NCBI GenBank assembly: GCA_025526935.1 | Contig: JAHLKD010000020.1 | Coordinates: 124,001-188,000 of the forward strand | Reading direction: 5' to 3' | Length of the DNA stretch: 64,000 nt | DNA from: Cladochytrium replicatum | Taxonomy: Eukaryota > Chytridiomycota > Chytridiomycetes > Cladochytriales > Cladochytriaceae | Part shown: piece by piece, positions 47,257 through 58,395 of the stretch | Numbering within the stretch: the stretch's first letter is position 1 | Layout of the letters: the number at the start of each line of letters is the position of its first letter | Program-made: the position numbers and the translations under genes | Notes under the pieces: generated by a model | Told to the model about the DNA's origin: nothing | Databases searched by the model: none | What the model saw: only the letters and a program-made list of their open reading frames with translations

Positions 47257-47460
47257 ATGTCAAAGAATGATCTCACCTCGATGTTTGGATCCTTTGTCAG
47301 TTCGAAAGGGTTTCATCAAGACCTGGCGGATGGTGGTACCCAGAGAGTGGGTGGTAAAGGCAGAATGCCTATCTATATTGGCCCAGTATGCTATGACCAA
47401 GCGAAGCAGTTGATTCAGTTGGCAAAAAAGCAGATGCAAAAGGTTACGAAATTGCAATGA
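47257..47460 (+). CDS. Small hypothetical ORF (67 residues)
   Basis: ATG 47257 opens a 67-codon frame (MSKNDLTSMFGSFVSS..., ending QMQKVTKLQ) with mixed polar composition and a Lys-rich predicted helix at the end (YDQAKQLIQLAKKQMQ). It lies just upstream of, and divergent to, the Whi5-like gene. I recognise no family. It could be a genuine small protein or chance. Confidence 0.35.
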   Translation: MSKNDLTSMFGSFVSSKGFHQDLADGGTQRVGGKGRMPIYIGPVCYDQAKQLIQLAKKQMQKVTKLQ

Positions 47461-47965
47461 ACTTGATTGGTATGGATTGTGTGTAAAGTAAGTAAAGGGA
47501 TGGGATGCAGTCGACCAAAATGTAGCCAATGCACAGCGAACCGTCGACCAGAGGCAGCAAATGCAACGATGATCTCTTCCCCAGACCCAAGCGAGTCTTC
47601 CCTTCCGCCGTGAAAGTGGCTTGGTGTCGCCTCTAGACTCTATCACATGACCTCAGCAGTGCCACCATTCCGAGCCACTGCTGGGTTCGTGTAGTCAACG
47701 AACAAAAATATTTGCGGTAAAGCTGTGAAGCATAGCAGCGCTGAGCTGTAAGTCTACCGTGCACTTGCGACAGAGTGTTTCCTCTTTGCTGGAGGGTCAC
47801 AAACAAAAGGTTTACCCGTTCCACATGTGACAGGTTTGTTCACACGCATTTCGAGCTGAAACAAAACGGAACACATCGAAGCATTTTGCGAGGTCAACCG
47901 AACTCTGGTATCGCACGTACCGAAGCGGAGCCTTCGAACGAAAAATAATTACTTTATCTACGAGA
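47461..47965. other. Intergenic region before DEK
   Basis: About 500 nt upstream of the DEK start. Probably promoter and leader. No repeat or gene seen. Confidence 0.4.
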
Positions 47966-50330
47966 ATGACGACAAAAACAGAACCTGAAGGATCAGTCGC
48001 TCCAATGGACGTTGATCCACCAACACTACCACCCAGTCCTCAACCCGAACCCGCAACCACAGAGAACACAGCAGCTCCCAGCACATCCGGACAGGTGGAT
48101 GGAGTTACAGCGGCACCTGCTGAACCTACGGAGGCAACACCGGTGAAGCGCAAACGCGGTCGCCCACCGAAAATTCGACCGCCAGGTGAATATCCCGTCC
48201 CAGCCGCGACTCCCAAGGGTCGTCGGGGGCGCAAGCCAAAGGCACTTACAGATAAACCACCTGCACCAGAGAACGGAAACGGGGAGGAAGCCGAAGCTGC
48301 TGCAGCTGGACAAGCGCTTAATCCAGATGGCACTCCCAAACCGCCACCGAAGCGACGCGGGCGGAAGACAAAGGCAGAGAAAGAGGCAGAGCGTCTTAAG
48401 AGAGAAGCGGAGCTGGCTGAGCAGGAGGGCGAGCGAGGCGAAGGAGAGGAGGATGGTGAGAACGAAGAAGAGGAGGTGGTTAGCGGCCCGCGAAAGAGGA
48501 GCAAGCCTGTACGTTTCGCGGAGCTTCAAACAGACACTCCCCGTAGGAAACGAACGGAAAAGCCGATCGACTACTTGAAGGTGACGCCATGATCTATCAC
48601 CAGAAGCATTATCTAATCACATGATTAGTTCGAAGGACTTCAGCTTGGTGAAATTCCGGAAATCAACGACGAAATTCGAAGGCTTCCATCCGATGACTCG
48701 GTTCTACTTGGGCTGCACAAAGTTATTTTCGGCCGTCGTTCGGTATGACACTCGATTTTGGCCTAATTAGAGTATTTGGGCCTCTCACACACTTTTGTCA
48801 GACAAAGATGCTCAAGGCTGATCTGCGTGCATTCTGTGGATTTGACTTTAAGAACCCCGCTGACGAGAAGAAAATCGAGGATCGCCTAGCCCAGTTCAAA
48901 ATCATTGGATTACGTGAGCTCGCTGATATGTTCGGCGTTGAAAAAGGTGGGAAGGATGTCATGATCATAAAGATCGTCGAATTCTTAAAGGAGCCACACG
49001 TTCCTGTCATCAAGGTAGTCAACTTCTTGAGTCCATACCTTAATGTCACTGAATTTATGAGGTGCAGAGACGTAGGCGTGGACGACGTCTCCTTACAGGT
49101 TTTGATAAGTTCAAGAAAGAGAAACACGCAGAGGTTGCTGCCGCCCTGAATGCCGAAAAGGGAGAGGTCAAACCCGTTGAGATTATCGTCCAGCCGTCCT
49201 TGCCTGACGTTCCGCAGCTAGTTCACCCAGACATCGCTTCTGCTGCACCGGCAGCTCAGGTCCCTGCTCCATTATCGGCTGCACCAGGACCAATCAACGA
49301 TATTGTTGCCGCTGCCGCTGCCGCCGCGGCTGCTGTCGCCATGGCTGCAGCCTCTCTTGCCCAAGCCAGCGGAGTAATGCCAGCTGATCCCAGCGCGAAG
49401 CATGAGAACGTAACACCCGCAAAACGCAAGGGCCGCCCTCCGGCGTATATCAGCGCAGCACACGCAGCGCGCGCAGCTGAGATTGAAGCTCGGATCAGGG
49501 TGATATGGGACGCACTGACCGACGAGCAACGAGCTTCGTACCCTGACGACATCGCCGTCCCCGGCGAAGAATACGATGAAGGTCATGACGATGATCTTGA
49601 GGACGAAGACGAATCCGAGCCAGCCAAGAAACGACAGCGTATGAGCGAAAGGGAAGAAGAGGACGATCCGATGGAAGAAGATGAAGAAGAGGATGAAGAA
49701 GACGAGGAAGACGACGAGGACGAGTTGGAAGAAGCAGAGGACGAGGAGGAGGAAGAAGAGGATGATTATGAGAGCGACGACGACGATGTAGACCGCAGGC
49801 GGTCGCGTGGACGGGGGCGAGGTCGTGGACGCGGGAGGGGACGTGGGCGAGGACGACCGAGGATTGGTGAGGGGAGCGAGGCCGCTTCTGCACCAGCAAC
49901 ACCCAGGGGCAGGGGTCGTGGTCGTCCGCGTGGACGGGGACGCGGACGCGGGAATGGAGCGGTTAGCGGGGACAGGATCGTTGAATCTGATGAAGAGGTG
50001 AGGAGTTGGAGCAGTATGATTTGGTTGAGGGCTAACTCTCAACGACTACGACTCGCAGATCCGAGACGTGGACAAACCTGCATTTCACCCAACAAATCAA
50101 GAGATCTCAAATTACATTGAGAACATCGTGAAAGGTATAATTGTGCGATCGCTGGCCGCTTCGACTTCAAATTTTGAATCGTTCTCGCTTTGGTAGGAGC
50201 GGATCTGAGCGAGCTCACATTGACGATGGTGAGCAACCAGTTGAGCGACCAATTCGCCTCCGACTTGGCCGATCGCAAAGACTTTATAAAAGAGAAGGTC
50301 GACACGTTCCTTGCGACTTACCAAAAGTGA
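47966..50330 (+). CDS. DEK: DEK-like chromatin protein
   Basis: DNA-topology-altering chromatin protein. Exons 47966-48580, 48629-48742, 48802-49014, 49068-49997, 50059-50134, 50197-50330, in phase; about 693 residues, larger than human DEK (375). The N-terminus has AT-hook-like motifs (KRKRGRPPK, GRRGRKPK, KRRGRKTK). The central DEK/SAP-box region reads LQLGEIPEINDEIRRL, LGLHKVIFGRRS, LKADLRAFCGFDF, LRELADMFGVEKGGK. It continues through an Ala-rich stretch, another AT-hook (KRKGRPP), a long Asp/Glu run, and an (RG)n tract. The DEK_C domain closes the protein: FHPTNQEISNYIENIVKGAD, LTLTMVSNQLSDQF, DLADRKDFIKEKV. Domain order SAP box then DEK_C is diagnostic. An HMG/AT-hook protein is ruled out by DEK_C. 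Confidence 0.93.
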
Positions 50331-52709
50331 GAGACATTGTGTAACACAGACCTGAAAGCGGAGTATATTCATATCTTAAATGGGGAACTGTTGTGTGCTG
50401 CAATGGAGTTTGATTGTGTAATGATTTGTGCCAGTGTTTCTGATTGTCTTGCTTTGAGCCGGAGTGCTCCTGTCAATTAAGATTATTTGTGTTCATCCAT
50501 TGCGCGACTGGCATTGGCCGTGACGTCAATTCATTGGAGCAAAGTGTATGAATATTCTGGTGATCGGCATATGGATTGTACAGCACTTGTATTTTTGGCC
50601 GAAATGTAGCACCAGTATGCGAACGTATTGCTACCTGCGCTATCGCAAAAGACGCTAATAGCTTTTTCTTCTGATTTGCTTCCTCCAATTAATCACTTGA
50701 CCAGAAGTGTTGGCTTGGCTTCCATTTGGCGAATCCTTTCCCACGACAATCACAGTCGCACGGACCTCATCCACGACGTCGACCACAACCTCAACGACAA
50801 CCACGACCTCGACCACGTCGACCACGACTGATCGCCCAGCCGCCGCATCCCCTGCTGGTATCACCCAAACCATACGAACCACTCACTACACACCTGTCAA
50901 ACCGTCACATGCGTTAGTACAGCTTCTAGCGGTACGTCAGCGGAGATCAAGGAGTAACTTCCTGTGAATTACTGAGAAAAAATTCCCAGCTTTCGCAAAT
51001 GGCGAAGTGGGAGTAAGCAATTTCATCGTCCCCACGAAACTGATTGCAAGAAATCGCCAATTCATAGCAATCTCGGGTAGAATTGACCAAAGATCGAAGT
51101 TCGGAGTCAGAGTATGTAGCTCTTAAACCTTTAGTCTCACCAAAATGCCGGTATGCAACCGCGCGAAGAACGATTCAGGTCAGTAAAGCAATGGTCCCAC
51201 ACTCGATTCCTTCGATTGCTTCACTGCTTCCGTATCGTTGAAGCTGGGAATAGTTTGTATCTTGTTTCAATTAAACTGTAACTGTAGGTAAACATGCCGA
51301 TACAAACGGTCGTAACAACTTTCTATAGCCATATACTCTGTGCTACCTTGGCATATATATTTGTCATCGAACTCTCGAGCCATTGAACCCGAGTGAACTA
51401 ATATCTTTATCTCCACTATTTCCTTCAAAAGCGTTGTTGGCATCCCGTGATCAATCGCGACGGGCTCACCTTATGAAATTGGAACGGAGGCCACACCAGA
51501 AACATCTCAGCTTACGTACTAACCGCCAAAAATCCCTTGGCGAGAATACCGGAATATACACTCGAACTAGCTGCAGCGTTCTTTGGGCTGTTCCTGAAGC
51601 AATTGTCGCTTAGGTTGTTCTACATTTTGTCGGTTTCGCTTACATTGATGAATGCAGAATTGCTTGAACAGATAGGGAGACTTTCCTATGGGCCAAAGGA
51701 GAAGAATAAACACACTAACAGCAATCCCATGGTACACCTCCCTCACAACCAACTCATTCGATCGGTGCTAATTCTCGACAGAAGAAACATGCTTCTTCAG
51801 ATGGAATCAAAATGCAACAGCGCAAACCTCATTCTCCTCATCTGCTGCATCCTGCTCGCCCGACTCATATGCTGCACCTTCCTTCTCCCAGTCTTGCAAC
51901 CCCTTCAGTGTTCAGCGTCTGGAGGGTTCTATTTTACAACATGCCACGGCACGAATTCACCGCTTCTTTCATGGCACGACTTCACCGCTTCCGTTCTGTC
52001 CAAATTCTCGCCCGATCCACCATTTTTGCCTTTCTTCGTACCAGTGCGAGTCAACGGAATTCTGGAGACTTTGACACGTCGGACGTTATGGACTGCGACC
52101 AGTCTGTTTGCCTTGCTCCCCCATAATTGTAAACATACCATCAGGCCTTCCTCAATGTGGAGCATGTTTCGTCCTCATCACATCCAAGATCGAAGCGATC
52201 AAGGGCCAGCCTTGTTTCGAGGATCCCTACTTTCTTTCAGCGGATTTGTTCTTTGACTTTTGGACCGAATTTGGCCATTCAACTGCACAAACAAGGATTT
52301 GTTATCCAACCACTCTTTTACTTTTCATCTTCCAAACTGTACCGCCGGGTCCAAGCATTTACACTTTCCTTACGCTCAAGTCCACTATTCTTCCACTAAT
52401 CGAGGATTTTCAGCGGCCAAGTCTATCGCCGCCTTGTGTACTTGAGAGGAAGCCAGTTGACTCTCACCAATCGAGAATATGAAGATGTGATGTTTCGTCC
52501 ATTGCCGCTGACACCCCAATCTGTCACTAGCGGACGCAAAGGCAGGACCTATATCAATATTTCAGAGTGCTTTGTAATTTGTTCTTGCATTTGAAGTAAT
52601 GCTAACTTGCTGTGTAAACAATCACGGCTGAAGCCAAAAATCCACTTAGCTCACAGACCAACAGTGAACAAACTTGATTTACAGTTGAAAACATAAACAG
52701 CAAGCTCTC
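50331..52709. other. 2.4-kb region without a resolved gene
   Basis: No gene can be supported. 50707-50967 has a Thr/Ser-rich open frame over a GACGTCGACCACGACC-type repeat, followed at about 50991-51126 by a plausible exon (FANGEVGVSNFIVPTKLIAR). The two do not join cleanly in frame. 51537-52256 is open for 239 codons on the plus strand but lacks an early ATG and has no motif. Overlapping frames (51812-52126, 52108-52482) show similar pyrimidine-driven Ser/Pro/Leu composition. This could hold a decayed or fast-evolving secreted-protein gene. Confidence 0.4.
50751..50830. repeat. Low-complexity ACGACC/TCGACC tract
   Basis: Imperfect hexamer repeats (ACGTCGACCACAACC, CACGACCTCGACCACG). Read on the plus strand they give a Thr/Ser stretch (TTSTTTSTTTTTSTTSTTT). 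Composition like a mucin-type stalk, or simple repeat expansion. Confidence 0.75.
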
Positions 52710-54164
52710 TCAAGAATAAGTCGGCAAGTAATCCGCCGAAGCAAACAAGCTTCTTCTCAAAAACGCGGAGAACGGCACTCGAAGAGCGATATTACCGCCA
52801 ACTTCTTTTTTCTTTTTTCCGTCGTCGGTAACCGCAACCTTGACAACCACGAACCATTCCGAAGCGGCAACATATCGTGCAGTTTTGTCACCTTTAGCAC
52901 CATGCTCCGCGTCGTTATCGCCATCGTTGAGTGCTGCATCTGCATTCTCCAGACGGGTCGGGACGCACAAAGTTTTTCCGTTCTCGTTATAGATATAGAA
53001 CGGCCCAGCAACACGTTGTGGGCCACATTCATGCCGGCGCAGCTTCAATGTACTGTGAGTGAACGGGACGCCAGGATGTCATCGTAATTCCATACCTCCA
53101 GGTTCAAGTTAACTTCAATAGTTGAAGTACCGCCTGTCGTGAGTGGCCGCAAAGAAGTCCGCGCTGCGACATCTTTAGTCGTGAAATCCGAAGCGTGCTT
53201 TCCATCTTTGAAAGAAAACTTGTGCAAAAAGTGCACTGTCACATCGCAAAACAGATCAGCGAGTGAGCTGATTCGGCCGCTAAATGCAGGATTCGAGTGG
53301 TCCACAGACATCTGGACGTGAACAGCCTGCGATCCAACCACAGCATCGTATCGTTTGTCCGGGGTGCATGAGAAGTCAACGCGGTCTGAAGCAACAGAAG
53401 CTTGAACGTTGATAATGTCGGAGATCACGCCGAAGGCAATGGATGCCGGTGGTGGAGCAAGTCTAAGGCTCTGAGGTACCAGTTGTCGCGCATACACGTT
53501 TCCGTCCATTATCACTTGGTACTGTTGTCCGATGACGGATTTTGAACGAGAAATGGCGCATATTGTGTACGAAACATTTGCAAACTCGCTCTGGAAGCCG
53601 GGCGGTATGATGGCTGTATCAGGAATTCGCAACTGGAAGTTATCAGTCGACGTCTTTTTGTGTACAGAAGTTAGTGAAGACCCTTACCTCGAATGAACCG
53701 TTATCATCAACCGGAACTTCAACTGAGCAGACAAGAATGGATTTTCCATCTCCATTCTTATTCCCTTTGCCTCCCTTGCTGAACAGTCCCGAGACACCCG
53801 GTATGATCATCAAAAGCTCAAGGCCAAAAAGAGTTGAAGCATATCCAGCGCCATTCATCGCCTTGAATCCAGTTCGCTTTGCCGCTTCAAACACCATCAT
53901 CTGTCCAACAAAAAGCACAGAGAAGCGCTCCGACATTTTCGCCCCATTCTCCATCAGGCGCTGGCGTTTGAGAGAGCCGATGTTCGAGACGTCGACAAAA
54001 CCCTTGATGACCTGTCCTGGTGCGAAAGTGACATCAACAGCCTTATAAGATCCGTCGGCGCTGTTGATCGTTCGATGGCCGGTCATGTCAATGAGTCCCT
54101 CGACTTCTGTGATGCGCAAGTCAGCGATGAGATCGTTGTTAGGGATGCCTTGTTCGTCGTGCAT
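52710..54164 (-). CDS. Arrestin-like protein
   Basis: Exons 54164-53688, 53632-53096, 53042-52710, in phase; 448 residues. Arrestin-fold proteins act as adaptors in receptor trafficking or ubiquitin ligase recruitment. N-lobe: FAPGQVIKGFVDVSNI resembles the YxPGxxVxGxV strand of arrestins; RFSVLFVGQM follows. The middle has SILVCSVEVPVDDNGSFE then LRIPDTAIIPPGFQSE, which matches the PFSFxIPxxxPPSFxxxxGxVxY signature, followed by NVSYTICAISRS. The C-lobe is beta-rich (STIEVNLNLELRRHECGP). An insertion of Gly/Lys-rich sequence sits at about residue 145. Exon three requires the acceptor TTGAAG at 53043; the nearer CACAG would break the frame. The alpha/beta-arrestin subgroup is not assigned. A truncated copy of its 5' end lies 500 nt upstream. 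Confidence 0.75.
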
Positions 54165-55169
54165 GTTGCTTAGGTGGATGTCATTTCAGAATGTCGCTCT
54201 TAAACATTCTGTACCTTGCAAAATTTGTTGGTCACACATTGTTGGATGTTCCACCGCAACCTAAAAAATGCGGTCAGAGCTGGCTGTGCTTTAAATTTGA
54301 TGCCCGTGATGGAATGATGGACCAGTGTGGAGGATTCCATTTTTCGGCAATTGCTTCACCCTTAGCTGCTTTCAAGGAAGAGCAGGCATAGGCAGGCATA
54401 TGCACCTTGGAGATCGTCCAAGCGTCTTTGCGGTATGCACAACCAGCAGCGTGCTTTGTGACTACTGTGATTTCAAGAAAGGGGAATTTTGGTTGATTAT
54501 CCAGCTGCTAATAAACCCACGTTAACATTTCATAATAAAGCAACTGTTCTCGCGGACGTCCATAACGGTGAAGATCACACCGAAGCCAGGAAGGAATTGC
54601 TTCAACGAAGACAAATAGGTTTCTTTTAGATAAATATAAAACGGAGAAATTCCGATGAAGAAAAAGTCAGTATTGTTTATCGTTCGCGCCAGTCATGTCA
54701 ATGGGGCCGTCGACTTCGGTGATGCGCAAGTCAGCGAAGATGCCGTTGTTAGGAATGCCTTGTGCCATTCAAGTCAGGGACGCTCCTTGTATGTTTTCGA
54801 AATTTTTATGGCGGGATATTGGTGGTCCACCAATTCATCAAGCTGGCTGTGTCGCCCCTGGCTGGAAGTTTCAGCCCCCATCTTGCCCTCTTGGCAAACT
54901 GTTTCATCGTTTGCTAGAGAGAGAATCCAAGTCGAGTGCACGGGGCTTCGTGCTTAAATCTTCTATTTGTGCATGAACATGTCATGTATCCTGAGAATCT
55001 CCGATACCATTATTAAATCGACGTTGGTGTAGGTTCCGGACAGATGTCTTCGATGGCCTGTAATTGGGATTTAGACAACACCTCTCGAGCTTATTATTAG
55101 TGAGTGGAACAGGCTGGCAAATCATGACTTAAACAACACAATTTCTCCCAAAAAGGAAACGCAGTGGTT
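54165..55169. other. Intergenic region upstream of arrestin-like gene and Spindly-like gene
   Basis: About 1 kb between divergent genes. It contains the arrestin 5' fragment listed separately; the rest shows no gene that I can support. Confidence 0.5.
54667..54768 (-). pseudogene. Truncated duplicate of the arrestin-like gene 5' end
   Basis: Reads MAQGIPNNGIFADLRITEVD, GPIDMTGAND, then a stop. It is nearly the same as the N-terminus of the intact gene (QGIPNNDLIADLRITEVEGL, IDMTGHRT). Similarity stops shortly after codon 29. A partial local duplication in the same orientation is the simplest reading. Confidence 0.8.
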
Positions 55170-57116
55170 ATGTCTAACGCGCCCAAAGACCTCCACAACT
55201 ATTCATCAATCTCATTCGATGGAAGCCCATCCTTCAGCTCAGATGAATCATCGTTCGTTCATACGCCCACCCACAACCAATCGTTGAAGCACCTGGCCCG
55301 GTTTCTAGATGATAAGTCCGCTCATGCTGCAGCAGCTTCCAATGCGGCATTCCAAATTCAACGACTCGAGCGCGCACTCGCAGAAATGGAGCACACTAAT
55401 TCAGAACTTCAAGGATTAGTTGATCATCTCTCGAAAGAGGCGCTGGAGGCCCATCGTGAGCGAGACAAGAACTCCCGTAAATGGAAGGAGGAGGAAATTC
55501 TGTTAAGGAGCGAGTTGGATGCGATAACGAAGAATGCTGCAGAACTTGAGGAAGATGTGCGAAGACTTACCAGAGATAAGGCGGAGCTGGGTCGATCGGC
55601 CAGAGACGGGGAACGAATGGAAGAAATAAGGTCTGAGGAGCTGCTGCAGGCACACGCCAGAATTCAGTCGTTGGAAGGCGCGCTACAGTCGGTCGGCAGC
55701 GCACGCGAAGACGTTGACCGGATTACATCGGCGGCAATAGAGGAGCGGCGGGAACTCGAACGACAGGTCCGCGAGTTGCAAGACGAAGTTGAGATTCTCA
55801 GATCCATGCGTGATGAGTTCGAATTCAACGCTGCTCGAGTGGAGGAGCTCTCTTGGGAATTAGAGAGCAGGGAGGAGGAGAACGCACGCCTACGTGAGAG
55901 ACTCGGGGTTCTAGAGCCAGAAGTCATGCAAGCCCAACCGGACAAAGGGAATAAGACCTTATTCTCGGAGGTTGAAGATAAACGCAAAGAGCTCGAATCT
56001 AGGCACCGTCATCTGACGAGCAAACATACACTGCTATTGAAATCACACACCCAGACATTGCAACAGCAGGAAAGGCTGAAGAGCCACGTTTCACGATTGA
56101 CGCAGATCAGTAACAGTAAAAACGGCTCCGACCAGACCCAGATGCTCATGGACGCAGTTGCACAGGCCCAAAGTGAAAACAAACAATTACGAAACAGGAT
56201 TGCGTCTCTGGAAGAGCAACTGACTGATGTGAAGTTGTTGACTCCGATGTCATTCACAGCAATTGCTCGTGGATCCGTGAGTAAAGAAGAAGCTGGACAA
56301 TTGGAGGGAGTGATCAACTGCCTTCGTTCGGAGCTGGAGCAATCTACACAAACCATCGCGAAAAAGTCCGCAGAATTGCGAACCGCAAACCTCATACGCC
56401 TGAACGAGACTGATAAATTACGAGGGACAGAGAAAGCACTACTTGAGAGACAGAAAGACCTTGAGATTGCGGTGGCACAGAACGTGAAACTGAAGTTCGA
56501 ATTAGACGAAGCTAGAGCAGTGATGAGGCGAAGGTTCAGCACGGATGCTACCGCGGGAGGGAATGGTGAAACAAAAGCAGCAATGCGACGCTTGCGTCAG
56601 CGCGATGTTGATATGATTGACACTGATCAACAAACGGATGCGGCGTCTGTTTGCACGCGTGGAACCCAGACTGAAGCGAGGTCGCTGAATATACATCGTC
56701 TGGAAAACGGCGGAATGGCAACTTTCGAAGGGAACACAGCGAAATCTGGGCAGCTTGCAGAGGCGAGTGTTGGACTACCACTGAAGTCTGCGGAGGCGGG
56801 ATCGGACTCTCGGGTTGCCTTTCCAACACCCCCCCCAAGCTCGCCACCTGTTCAAAAGTTGAATGCGGCGCCTGCACCATTTGACATCACAAAGCATTTG
56901 GCTGATGGCACTCCAAATCACCAAATTGAGCAAAAGACACCCTCAGAACCAACAATACAACCTGGGGATCGCGATGTTGTGCTTGAGCCTAAGTTGGCGA
57001 ATGAAATGGCAAGAGCAAAGGATGGAGAGCGATCTTCCCCTTTCACCGCTGACGGGCCTAGGATTATTAATGCAAAACGCTTGAACCCTTCGAATTCCGA
57101 ATGCAAACAGCAATGA
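55170..57116 (+). CDS. Spindly-like coiled-coil dynein adaptor (candidate)
   Basis: Single exon, 648 residues. A long coiled coil runs from about residue 40 to 460, then a disordered Ser/Pro/Thr-rich tail. Two short motifs suggest a dynein-dynactin activating adaptor. Near residue 50, AAAASNAAFQIQRLERAL is placed like the CC1 box (AAxxG) of BICD2 and Spindly, though with Ala for Gly. Near residue 265, KGNKTLFSEVEDKRKELESR closely resembles the Spindly motif region (L-[FA]-x-E-[VLI], human KGNSLFxEVEDRR) that binds the dynactin pointed end. Spindly recruits dynein to kinetochores. ATG 55170 is the first usable start. The gene shares this window with the dynein heavy chain. Plain alternatives are a generic coiled-coil scaffold or a HAP1/TRAK-type adaptor. 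Confidence 0.6.
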   Translation: MSNAPKDLHNYSSISFDGSPSFSSDESSFVHTPTHNQSLKHLARFLDDKSAHAAAASNAAFQIQRLERALAEMEHTNSELQGLVDHLSKEALEAHRERDKNSRKWKEEEILLRSELDAITKNAAELEEDVRRLTRDKAELGRSARDGERMEEIRSEELLQAHARIQSLEGALQSVGSAREDVDRITSAAIEERRELERQVRELQDEVEILRSMRDEFEFNAARVEELSWELESREEENARLRERLGVLEPEVMQAQPDKGNKTLFSEVEDKRKELESRHRHLTSKHTLLLKSHTQTLQQQERLKSHVSRLTQISNSKNGSDQTQMLMDAVAQAQSENKQLRNRIASLEEQLTDVKLLTPMSFTAIARGSVSKEEAGQLEGVINCLRSELEQSTQTIAKKSAELRTANLIRLNETDKLRGTEKALLERQKDLEIAVAQNVKLKFELDEARAVMRRRFSTDATAGGNGETKAAMRRLRQRDVDMIDTDQQTDAASVCTRGTQTEARSLNIHRLENGGMATFEGNTAKSGQLAEASVGLPLKSAEAGSDSRVAFPTPPPSSPPVQKLNAAPAPFDITKHLADGTPNHQIEQKTPSEPTIQPGDRDVVLEPKLANEMARAKDGERSSPFTADGPRIINAKRLNPSNSECKQQ

Positions 57117-57196
57117 TTGTAATGAAGCAATGACATTTGTAGTCATATGTGTTTTTCGAAATACACACTTGTTACAATCTTATCAGTCCTCTGTCA

Positions 57197-58395
57197 CATC
57201 ACCTTTTTGCAGGTGGCAGTTGCAGTCTTGGAAGTTAAAATCTTGATCTGGGTAGCTTGTGTGCCGGTTGCGGGCACGAACTCGCCCACTTCGTCCGGAT
57301 CACCCATAAATGCATGTCGATTTCCAAAAAAAGTGAACCAACACGAAGTCGTTACTGAAAGCATTTTATTGAGTAGTCGACTATGTACGGATTGTGTGGA
57401 GCAAACGCATTGCGGAACGCATTTTCAGAGAGGACGCGCTCTCCCTTTCCGTTGATACGTTGCTTAAAGACAAAGCCGAGGTACTTCTCGAGATCTTCCG
57501 CGTTTGCTGCTACACTCCCCGCGGGTGCAGCCCACTCGAGCCAGACGGAGTAGAGCGCATACCACCCCGTGGTCTTCTTTTGGGATTCCGGTGTTTGGGT
57601 CGAGTTCGAATAGTGCCGCATTCGTTCGGAATTCATCGACCATGCCTTTCTTTTCTCTGCGGTTGTATGCTCCATACCGAGAGGTTCGAACAGCTCCTTC
57701 TCCATCATAGTGTAACACCCCCTCGAATGTCGCTCCAGGGCCGCGGGATGTTCGATTTAGGTACAAATCAGATCCGACGAGTCCGGAAAATGCATGCATG
57801 TGATTCTGATACCCAAAGCCAGGGCGGAACTCGTAGCTAGGCTCAATTTCCGAGAGAAAGTCGATGGTGGTGTTAGACATGAACAAAAGCAGATCATTAG
57901 GTGGCGATCCGGTCATATGAGAGAGCAAGTCCATAAAGTTGGTCAGCGACGTGGCCGATCGATCACTCAGGACGGAATGCGGGTCTATGATCCTTGATAT
58001 GGCCATTAAGGTCGAGGATACCCTTGTCAGCAAGGCGCAACAGTGCGAATGCACACATCGCCTTAGTGTTGGAACCAATATGTAATAGAGTTATCGACGT
58101 AACAGGGTCCCCCGCTAAATTTCGAACTCAAAGGCTTGTGTTTAGAAGAACAGTGTCACCAAAGTCTTTGACTGCAACAATGGCAACTCTGGGGGACATT
58201 CCAACGGACTCTCTGCTGTTCGAGCTCCTTCAACACTGACTGAGGAGGTGATGCGCCGGGAAAAAGGAAGTAAGTCGTAACTCTTACGATGACTGAAATC
58301 AGGCCAGCTGCGATCCACAGACAATGAGCTCGCGAGAGTTCCACAGAACGGGTACCGGGTGCCGCCAAAAGCGGCTGGTGTTCGGTTTCAGCCCA
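57197..58395 (-). pseudogene. Decayed copy of the beta-lactamase-like gene
   Basis: Sequence similarity to 59082-61012 runs along its length, but the frame breaks several times (DLLLFMSNTTIDFL and SLTNFMDLLSHMTG in one frame; MEKELFEPLGMEHTT and RVLSENAFRNAFAPHN in others). At about 57360 a deletion joins HNPYIVDYS to the last C-terminal segment, removing about 700 bp that hold both introns and the third active-site motif. The SxxK motif persists as GSNTK. It is transcriptionally parallel to the intact gene, so it is probably a tandem duplicate. Confidence 0.88.

Noticed and set aside
49272-50042. 256-codon minus-strand open frame
   Set aside because: Antisense to the Asp/Glu and Arg-Gly coding tract of DEK; low-complexity shadow.
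50655-50882. Val-rich minus-strand frame over the ACGACC tract
   Set aside because: Pure reverse reading of the simple repeat; no start context or motif.
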